DNA of 7,034 nt from SZUA-186 sp041552135 (lineage in GTDB: Bacteria; Pseudomonadota; Gammaproteobacteria; UBA9214): contig JBFELL010000151.1 in NCBI GenBank assembly GCA_041552135.1, positions 1-7,034 on the forward strand, in the 5' to 3' direction. The position numbers and the translations under genes were made by a program. Shown here piece after piece: positions 1 to 5,396 of the stretch (position 1 is its first letter; every line of letters starts with the position of its first letter). A model generated the notes under the pieces. That model saw nothing but the letters and a program-made list of their open reading frames with translations. It was not told the origin of the DNA and ran no database searches.

Positions 1-1
1 G

Positions 2-622
2 GTCGAACAGCTGGTCGAGCGTGGCCTGATCCGTGATGTCAGCGACCTCTATCGACTTACGGTCGGTGATATTGCCGGCCTGGAGCGCATGGCCGAAAAA
101 TCCGCCGGCAATCTCGTCAGTGCGCTTGAAAAAAGCAAGGACACCACACTGGAACGCTTTATCCATGCGCTTGGTATACGCGAGGTCGGCGAGGCGACGG
201 CACAGGTGCTGGCACAGGCGTTCGGTGAAATCGGACCGCTCATGCAGGCCGATGTCGCGGCCCTGCAGGAGGTGCGCGACGTCGGACCCGTGGTCGCGCA
301 GCACATTGCCGGTTTCTTCGCCGAGGCGCATAACCGCGACGTGATCCGCAAACTGCTTGACGCCGGCGTGCACTGGCCGGCCGTCGAGAAGCCGCGGAAG
401 CAGCCACTGGCAGGCAGGACCTTTGTCATTACCGGAACGCTGTCCATGCCGCGCAGTGAACTGAAGGCAAGACTGCAGGCGGCCGGTGCAAAGGTCGCGG
501 GCAGTGTTTCAAGGAAGACCGATTATGTGGTGGCCGGGGAGAACGCCGGCTCCAAGCTGGACAAGGCAAGACAATTGAGCATAAGGGTGATTAGCGAAGC
601 GGACTGTATCGGTATGCTGTAA
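2..622 (+). CDS. ligA: NAD-dependent DNA ligase LigA, C-terminal part (5' end outside window)
   Basis: LigA seals nicks in duplex DNA during replication and repair, using NAD+ as adenylate donor. Only the last 206 codons are here; the family is usually about 670 residues, so the adenylation and OB domains lie upstream of the window. The fragment starts in frame with the LigA-like VEQLVERGLIRD and runs through the helix-hairpin-helix region, where two hairpins are visible (IREVGEATAQVL, fragment residues 59-70; VRDVGPVVAQHI, 91-102). A BRCT domain occupies about 136-206 (LAGRTFVITGTL, then GAKVAGSVSRKTDYVVAGE and GSKLDKA). The frame ends in TAA at 620-622 with no disruption, at the usual LigA C-terminus just after the BRCT domain. 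In many gammaproteobacteria ligA follows zipA, but that cannot be seen here. Identification is secure from family knowledge of these motifs. Confidence 0.96.
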   Translation, partial: VEQLVERGLIRDVSDLYRLTVGDIAGLERMAEKSAGNLVSALEKSKDTTLERFIHALGIREVGEATAQVLAQAFGEIGPLMQADVAALQEVRDVGPVVAQHIAGFFAEAHNRDVIRKLLDAGVHWPAVEKPRKQPLAGRTFVITGTLSMPRSELKARLQAAGAKVAGSVSRKTDYVVAGENAGSKLDKARQLSIRVISEADCIGML

Positions 623-641
623 TGCTTGCCAGGGAAGTATC

Positions 642-746
642 ATGGTCTATCTTCTGTTTCTCGGGGTTTGTCCTGTTATTGTTGCCCTGCTAGAACCGGT
701 CAGGCCACCCGGCACAGGCGCCGGCTACCGACCGCACATGAACTGA
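642..746 (+). CDS. Possible 34-residue hydrophobic small ORF, doubtful
   Basis: A short ATG-to-TGA frame fills most of the gap between ligA and the permease. It begins MVYLLFLGVCPVIVALL, a stretch long enough to cross or insert in a membrane, followed by a Pro/Gly-rich polar tail. AGGGAA at 631-636 lies 5 nt before the ATG, so a ribosome binding site is possible. Against it, the best promoter candidate for the permease lies inside this frame, 34-codon frames arise readily by chance, and I recognise no family. It could simply be untranslated spacer. Confidence 0.2.
   Translation: MVYLLFLGVCPVIVALLEPVRPPGTGAGYRPHMN
668..696 (+). promoter_or_regulatory. Candidate sigma70 promoter for the permease gene
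   Basis: TTGTCC at 668-673 matches the -35 consensus at four of six positions. It is separated by exactly 17 bp from TAGAAC at 691-696, which matches the -10 consensus at four of six. The -10 is preceded by TGC (688-690), an extended -10 element. Transcription would start near 703 and leave a leader of about 70 nt before the permease ATG at 773. This was found by eye; the match is fair rather than strong. Confidence 0.4.
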
Positions 747-772
747 TCCCTGCTGCCAGGTAGAGGCCGCCC

Positions 773-2563
773 ATGTCAACAGACCAGATTATCCTGTTCG
801 TGCTGCTGGTGCTTGTCTTTGCCTTCCTGATCTGGGGGCGTTACCGGTATGATCTGGTGGCCTTCGTCGCCCTGGTTTGTGCACTGGTCCTCGGCGTGGT
901 GCCGGAGGAGCAGGCCTTTTCGGGTTTCGGTCACCCGGCGACCATTATCATCGCGCTGGTGCTGATCGTCAGCAAGGGGCTTTCCAGTTCCGGGGCGGTG
1001 GAACTGCTGGCGAAACAGGTCAGCCGTTTCTCCGCTTCATTGCAGGGCCACATTGCCGCCATGGCGGGCATCGGGGCCGGCCTGTCCGCGGTCATGAACA
1101 ACGTGGCGGCCCTGGCGATGCTGATGCCGGTGGATATGCAGGCGGCCGCAAAGGCCAGACGCAGTCCGGCGCTGACCCTGATGCCGCTGTCGTTCGCCAC
1201 GATCCTGGGCGGGCTGATCACGCTGATCGGCACCCCGCCCAACATCATCATTGCCGGGTTCCGGCAGACTTCCCTGGGTGCGCCATTTCACATGTTCGAC
1301 TTCGCGCCCGTGGGTCTTGCCTGTGCGGTCGTCGGCGTGCTGTTTGTCACCCTGGTCGGCTGGCGGCTGCTGCCGGAGACCGCCCGGAAAAACGCATCTG
1401 TCGAGAACCTGATGGACGTCAGCGGCTTTATTGCCGAACTGCACGTGCCGGAGGCTTCGCCGGCCATCGACCAGCGGGTGCGGGATCTCGACGCGATTGC
1501 CGAGGATAACGACGTGGCGGTGCTCGGACTGATTCGACAGGGCAGGCGGCTGCCGGGACAGGCGCGGCTGGTGGAGATACGTCCCGGTGACCTGCTTGTG
1601 GTCGAGGCGACACCCGCGGCCATGGATGCCTTTGTCGGTGCCCTGAAGCTGGATTACCGGCGCGATGAGCGGGAGGCCAGCCTGCTCGGCAGCGAGGACA
1701 TGTCCCTGATCGAGGTGGTTGTCCCGACCGGGGCGCGGATCGAGGGCCGCTCGATGCACTCGCTGCGGCTGCAGTACCGCTACGGGGTCACCCTGCTGGG
1801 CGTTTCCAGAATGGGCCGGCAGTTTCGCGAGCGCGTGCGCCATCTCGGGATCCGGGCGGGTGACGTGCTGTTGCTGTACGGTCCAAACGATGTGCTGCCC
1901 GAGATCAGCGGCTGGCTGGGAACCCTGCCGCTTGCCGGTCATGACCTGGACCTGGTGCAGCGCCACAAGGCCTGGCTGGCGGCGGGCATCTTTGCCGTGG
2001 CAATCGGCCTTGCCAGCCTGGGTGTGCTGTATCTGCCGGTTGCGCTGGCGGCCGTGGTCGCCATCTACGTGCTGGCGAACATCATCCCGGCCCGGCATGT
2101 CTACGAGTCGGTTGAATGGCCGGTGATCGTGCTGCTCGGCTCGATGATACCCATCGGTGCGGCACTGGAAGCGACCGGCGGAACGGCGCTGATTGCCGGC
2201 CTGATAAGCTCGACAGGTGATGGCCATTCACCGGTGCTGGTGCTGGTGCTGCTGATGGTGATCACCATGACACTGTCGGATGTCATGAACAACACGGCGA
2301 CCGCGGTGATCGCGGCACCGGTCGCGGTGGACATTGCCGCACGACTGGACGTGAATCCCGATCCGTTTCTGATGGCAGTGGCTGTCGCGGCATCCTGTGC
2401 CTTCCTCACACCCATCGGCCACAAGAACAACACCCTGATCATGGGGCCGGGGGGCTACCGCTTTGGAGATTACTGGCGCATGGGCCTGCCGCTGGAGTTG
2501 CTGGTCATCCTTGTGGCGGTACCGGTGATCCTGTGGGTCTGGCCGTTCCAGGCGTATGGCTAG
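773..2563 (+). CDS. SLC13/DASS-family permease with two internal RCK_C (TrkA_C) domains
   Basis: This is a complete 596-residue inner-membrane transporter of the divalent anion:Na+ symporter / CitMHS type. Such proteins carry sulfate, dicarboxylates or other anions; the substrate cannot be read from the sequence. The N-terminal membrane half (about 1-200) holds the MNNVAA motif at 108-113 and GTPPNIII at 153-160. Two consecutive RCK_C/TrkA_C regulatory domains follow in the cytosolic insert (about 215-295 and 308-388); each contains a (V/I)RxGD(L/V)L-type strand-turn (EIRPGDLLVVE, GIRAGDVLLLY). The C-terminal membrane half (about 400-590) holds SDVMNNTATAVIAAP at 502-516 and TPIGHKNNTLIMGPGGYRF at 546-564. 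The two MNN motifs mark the inverted repeat that forms the Na+/substrate sites in this family. TAGAGG at 761-766 is a good ribosome binding site 6 nt before the ATG. The gene is separated from ligA by 150 nt and probably has its own promoter. The family call is firm, the substrate unknown. Confidence 0.92.
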   Translation: MSTDQIILFVLLVLVFAFLIWGRYRYDLVAFVALVCALVLGVVPEEQAFSGFGHPATIIIALVLIVSKGLSSSGAVELLAKQVSRFSASLQGHIAAMAGIGAGLSAVMNNVAALAMLMPVDMQAAAKARRSPALTLMPLSFATILGGLITLIGTPPNIIIAGFRQTSLGAPFHMFDFAPVGLACAVVGVLFVTLVGWRLLPETARKNASVENLMDVSGFIAELHVPEASPAIDQRVRDLDAIAEDNDVAVLGLIRQGRRLPGQARLVEIRPGDLLVVEATPAAMDAFVGALKLDYRRDEREASLLGSEDMSLIEVVVPTGARIEGRSMHSLRLQYRYGVTLLGVSRMGRQFRERVRHLGIRAGDVLLLYGPNDVLPEISGWLGTLPLAGHDLDLVQRHKAWLAAGIFAVAIGLASLGVLYLPVALAAVVAIYVLANIIPARHVYESVEWPVIVLLGSMIPIGAALEATGGTALIAGLISSTGDGHSPVLVLVLLMVITMTLSDVMNNTATAVIAAPVAVDIAARLDVNPDPFLMAVAVAASCAFLTPIGHKNNTLIMGPGGYRFGDYWRMGLPLELLVILVAVPVILWVWPFQAYG

Positions 2564-2571
2564 GGCCATAC
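2554..2571 (+). repeat. Perfect 7-bp hairpin across the permease stop codon
   Basis: GTATGGC (2554-2560) and GCCATAC (2565-2571) pair perfectly around the loop TAGG, which contains the permease TAG stop. No T-run follows; the next bases are GC-rich (CCGCGGCCG). It is therefore not a standard intrinsic terminator, though it could block 3' exonucleases or be chance. No better terminator is visible between 2564 and 2650. Confidence 0.35.
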
Positions 2572-2675
2572 CCGCGGCCGTGGTCGGATAGCGGCGCGGT
2601 GCTCCTGCGGCAGCCGGGATCGATCGTATACCTGCGCATCGCTTTCTTCTAGTATTGAACTATCAGGGTGCGGGA

Positions 2676-2740
2676 TTCCTGAATTATAAAGGTAATTAGA
2701 AAATATCTGTAATTATTTGTTATTTATGGTAAATGTATGG
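2676..2740 (+). promoter_or_regulatory. AT-rich island, probable promoter/operator region of the c-di-GMP cluster
   Basis: This stretch is markedly AT-rich compared with the GC-rich genes on both sides and lies 130-200 bases upstream of the GGDEF-EAL start. TATAAA at 2685-2690 is the best -10-like hexamer. The only good -35-like element, TTGAAC at 2655-2660, sits 24 bp away, too far for ordinary sigma70 spacing, so the exact promoter is not settled. The heptamer GTAATTA occurs twice, at 2692-2698 and 2709-2715, 17 bp apart, with a third AATTA at 2682-2686. The repeats could be an operator or simply part of the AT bias. The rest of the 310-base gap (2564-2675) shows nothing beyond the stop-codon hairpin. 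Confidence 0.45.
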
Positions 2741-2877
2741 AGTCTCACCGAGGACTATGGTGCCTGTACTGGACGATGCCGCTGTTATTCGTGCCCGGCG
2801 TACTGCCCGCGGCGGCATTGAGGAATGGCGTGACAAGAACTACCCGCTCATCCGGTGACGCAAGGCGGCTGTCATGA
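2737..2877 (+). CDS. Possible 46-residue leader ORF overlapping the GGDEF-EAL start (ATGA)
   Basis: This frame ends with TGA at 2875-2877, so it overlaps the ATG of the GGDEF-EAL gene (2874-2876) in the ATGA arrangement typical of translationally coupled genes. The product begins MESHRGLWCLYW and contains a hydrophobic segment, MPLLFVPGVLPAAAL, that resembles a signal peptide or membrane anchor. No clear ribosome binding site precedes the ATG. A second short frame, 2733-2858 (41 codons), overlaps it in the frame of the GGDEF-EAL gene and is closed by TGA at 2856-2858; at most one of the two is likely to be real. Neither resembles a family I know. Confidence 0.2.
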   Translation: MESHRGLWCLYWTMPLLFVPGVLPAAALRNGVTRTTRSSGDARRLS

Positions 2878-5180
2878 TCAAGCCCTTCAAGGTAAACATG
2901 CTTACCGGCCTGGTGATGAGCATCGTCCTGCTCGGCATCATCAGTGCGGCCATGACGCTGGTAACAACCGGCGTCTACCGCGACCTGACGTTTGACTCCC
3001 AGCGCGACTACATGACCCAGCTGTTGTCGATGCGGGCAATGGACATCCTCGACGAACAGACAGCCGATATCACCAGGCTGGGCCTGAGGATCCAGGGGAT
3101 GGACCGCTTGCGCCAGGCCTTTGCCGCGGGCAACGCCGGGCTGCTGCATGCCGAACTGCAAGAGCAGTTCCGGCAGGGCACTGTGACGGCCAATGTCGTC
3201 AAGCTGTATGCCTTCGATCCGGTGTTCGCGTTGATGGCAAATGCGACACGCGACTCGTCGGTACCTGACTCGCCGGTCGTTATCTGTCCCGGACTCGTCA
3301 CCACGGCCCGTGGCCGCGCCGGCGACGGGCGACACAAGCCGCTCGCCGGTCTGTGCCGCTTCGGCGGCAGACCCTACCAGGGCGTCATCGTTCCCGTTGG
3401 CAGTCTGCAGAGCGCAGGCTATCTGATGCTGGTCTCCGATCCGGTGCCGGCGTTGTCGGCGATCGGCACCCTGCTGCACATGCCGGTGGTGCTGGAAACA
3501 GCGGCCGGGGAGTCGCTTTACCGCAGCACCGACTGGCAGGAGGCGATTGCCAGCAACGCCGTTATTTCCGGCTACCAGGTCACCGCCGGCGATGCACAGC
3601 CGGTGCTGAGGATAACCGCGGCACACAATGCCGACAGCCTTGTCGCCAGGCTTGACCGTACCAGCACCTGGCTGCTGGCGATTGTCGCCACGGTCAGCCT
3701 GCTGGTCGTGCTGACGGCGCTCTGGTTCCTGCGCTATTCCGTGTTCAAGCCACTGCGCGAACTCAGTTTCCAGCTGCGTGAAGGGCGGCTTGACAGGGCC
3801 AGCCGGCCTGCACCGCCGGAGGCATCCAGGGCGCCAGTGAGTTTTCATGCCCTGGGCGAATTGTACGAGACGCTGCATGACATGGCTATCCGCGACCCGC
3901 TGACCCGGACCTATAACCGCGCCCTGTTCGAGGACCGGCTCAAGCAGGCCATCGCCGAGCACCGCCGCAACCCGACCACGGTGGCCATCCTGTTGATCGA
4001 TATGGTGCGCTTCAAGTACGTCAACGACCTGCTGGGCCACCACACCGGCGACCTGCTGCTGAAGCAGGTGGTCGAGCGTATCAGCAGCGCACTGCGTGAA
4101 TCGGACACACTGGCGCGCCTCGGCGGCGACGAGTTTACCGTGATCCTGCCGGATACCGACGGCGATCAGGCGCTGCAGGTGGCGGGAAAGATCATCCACG
4201 TCATGGAGCGCGACTTCGCCATCGAGCGGCACAAGCTCTCGGCGTCCGTCTCCATCGGCATTGCGATGATGCCGGACCACGGCGATAGCGTCGAGGTGCT
4301 GCTGCGCCATGCCGACTACGCGATGTACTCGGCCAAGCACAAGCAGCCTGGCTGTGCGATCTACGACCCGAAATCGACGGCAGAGATCAACGCGGCGCGT
4401 ATGACACTCGACGGCATGCTCAACGAGAACATCGAGCACAATGACCTGTTCCTGGTGTACCAGCCGGTGATGGACTTCAAGACCGGCCGGATCAATTACC
4501 TCGAGGCACTGGTGCGCTGGCGCCAGGCCGACGGCAAGGTCATCCTGCCCGATACCTTTATCCGGGTGGCCGAGCAGAGCGGTCTGATTCGCCAGCTGTC
4601 GGAGTGGATCGTCGATACGGCCTGTCGTGAGCTGGCGGTGCTCAAACGCACCAGCCCCGATCTGCGCGTCGGCATCAACCTGTCGATGCACAACCTGCAT
4701 GACTACGATCTTGCGGACCAGATCGGCAGGCTGCTGGCTAACTACCAGCTCACCCCCGACTCGCTGCTGCTGGAAATCACCGAGACCGGTGTCATGCTGG
4801 ATCCTGACCAGGTCATCGAGACGCTGGATGAACTGAGTAACATGGGTCTGAGACTTTCCATCGATGATTTCGGCACGGGGCACTCCTCACTGGCCTACCT
4901 GAAACGGCTGCCGGTGCACACGCTCAAGGTGGACAAGTCCTTCGTCACGGACATGGACACTGACGAGGACAATGCCTCCATCGTGCTGGCCACCGTGGAT
5001 CTGGCGCACAGCCTCGGGCTCGATGTGACAGCCGAGGGCGTCGAGACGCGCCCGGTCTACGAAATGCTCTGGGAGATGGGTTGCGACTGTTACCAGGGGT
5101 ATTATGTCAGCGAACCACTGGAGATGGATGCCATCTCCGACTGGCTGGGCAATGGCCGCATGGCCCGGCAGGTCAATTGA
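2874..5180 (+). CDS. Membrane sensor diguanylate cyclase/phosphodiesterase (HAMP-like, GGDEF, EAL)
   Basis: This 768-residue protein should make and/or degrade cyclic di-GMP in response to an extracytoplasmic signal. A transmembrane helix lies at about 9-33, a periplasmic domain at about 34-263, a second helix at about 265-287, and a HAMP-like linker at about 288-338 (FKPLREL, HALGELYETLHDMA). The GGDEF domain (about 340-500) has D376, the FKxVNDxxGH region, an intact GGDEF at 417-421 and an intact inhibitory RxxD site (R408-D411) five residues before it. The EAL domain (about 515-760) keeps EAL at 544-546, N602, E634, DDFGTG (664-669), K685, E721 and Q741, the residue set known in active phosphodiesterases. 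Both activities are therefore possible. The periplasmic domain has cysteines at 138 and 161, a possible disulfide; I cannot assign it to a named sensor family, though a CACHE-like fold is plausible. AAGG at 2862-2865 lies 8 nt before the ATG, and the membrane helix follows at once, which supports this start. It heads a three-gene cluster, 14 nt before the lipoprotein gene. Confidence 0.94.
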   Translation: MIKPFKVNMLTGLVMSIVLLGIISAAMTLVTTGVYRDLTFDSQRDYMTQLLSMRAMDILDEQTADITRLGLRIQGMDRLRQAFAAGNAGLLHAELQEQFRQGTVTANVVKLYAFDPVFALMANATRDSSVPDSPVVICPGLVTTARGRAGDGRHKPLAGLCRFGGRPYQGVIVPVGSLQSAGYLMLVSDPVPALSAIGTLLHMPVVLETAAGESLYRSTDWQEAIASNAVISGYQVTAGDAQPVLRITAAHNADSLVARLDRTSTWLLAIVATVSLLVVLTALWFLRYSVFKPLRELSFQLREGRLDRASRPAPPEASRAPVSFHALGELYETLHDMAIRDPLTRTYNRALFEDRLKQAIAEHRRNPTTVAILLIDMVRFKYVNDLLGHHTGDLLLKQVVERISSALRESDTLARLGGDEFTVILPDTDGDQALQVAGKIIHVMERDFAIERHKLSASVSIGIAMMPDHGDSVEVLLRHADYAMYSAKHKQPGCAIYDPKSTAEINAARMTLDGMLNENIEHNDLFLVYQPVMDFKTGRINYLEALVRWRQADGKVILPDTFIRVAEQSGLIRQLSEWIVDTACRELAVLKRTSPDLRVGINLSMHNLHDYDLADQIGRLLANYQLTPDSLLLEITETGVMLDPDQVIETLDELSNMGLRLSIDDFGTGHSSLAYLKRLPVHTLKVDKSFVTDMDTDEDNASIVLATVDLAHSLGLDVTAEGVETRPVYEMLWEMGCDCYQGYYVSEPLEMDAISDWLGNGRMARQVN

Positions 5181-5194
5181 AACAGGGGAACAGG

Positions 5195-5380
5195 ATGCGA
5201 TACGGATTCACGGCCGGAGTGCTGCTGGCGGGTTGCGCCGGGCCGTCGGACAGCGGCGACCCTGTCCGGGAAACCCGGACGGACACGATAGACCGGGCGC
5301 GCGAGACCGGGCAGCTGCTAGCTGATGCACGCCAGGCCCGCGAGCAGCAGATCGCGCGGCCATCCGCTAGCCGGGTCTGA
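5195..5380 (+). CDS. Small lipoprotein, 61 residues, function unknown
   Basis: The product begins with a short signal sequence (one positive charge at R2, hydrophobic GFTAGVLLAG) and a lipobox LAGC at 11-14, so it should be lipidated on Cys14. The residue after it is Ala, not the Asp that retains lipoproteins in the inner membrane, so outer-membrane sorting is expected. The mature part is about 48 residues, hydrophilic, with a probably helical stretch rich in Arg, Ala, Gln and Glu (about 29-55). It has no recognisable domain. AGGGG at 5184-5188, 6 nt before the ATG, fixes the start; the same frame stays open upstream into the GGDEF-EAL gene, but without a comparable site. It lies 14 nt after that gene and 16 nt before the ATPase gene, so all three are probably co-transcribed. 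Its size and position suggest an accessory partner, but nothing in the sequence gives its role. Confidence 0.72.
   Translation: MRYGFTAGVLLAGCAGPSDSGDPVRETRTDTIDRARETGQLLADARQAREQQIARPSASRV
5262..5282 (+). repeat. Strong GC-rich hairpin inside the lipoprotein gene
   Basis: GTCCGGG (5264-5270) and CCCGGAC (5274-5280) pair perfectly around the loop AAA. A flanking T-G wobble and a C-G pair extend the stem to nine pairs (5262-5282). No T-run follows, so it is not a simple intrinsic terminator. In the mRNA it lies between the GGDEF-EAL and ATPase cistrons and could affect processing, stability or polarity. It may also result from codon choice in a GC-rich gene. Confidence 0.5.
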
Positions 5381-5396
5381 GACGATCGTTCGGGAC

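Noticed and set aside
1037..2227. A 396-codon open frame on the - strand opposite the permease gene
   Set aside because: Same composition artefact: a low-complexity Gln/His/Arg/Gly/Asp-rich translation opposite a well-supported membrane transporter.
2655..2690. TTGAAC (2655-2660) and TATAAA (2685-2690) as a sigma70 promoter pair
   Set aside because: The spacer would be 24 bp, well outside the usual 16-18 bp; TATAAA is kept only as a weak -10 candidate.
2741..2873. c-di-GMP riboswitch in the leader of the GGDEF-EAL gene
   Set aside because: I looked for the conserved GEMM-type core sequences and stems and saw none; the leader is short and partly filled by the tiny ORFs.
2745..4883. A 712-codon open frame on the - strand opposite the GGDEF-EAL gene
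   Set aside because: It is antisense to a gene with clear conserved motifs, its product is rich in Gln/His/Arg/Asp as expected from reverse reading of GC-rich codons, and no domain is recognisable.
5325..5396. Upstream ATG (5325) as start of the ATPase
   Set aside because: It would overlap the lipoprotein gene by 56 bases and add 24 residues with no similarity to MinD-type N-termini, whereas MTRIITIASG at 5397 aligns with the first family strand. The weak ribosome binding site at 5397 leaves some doubt.
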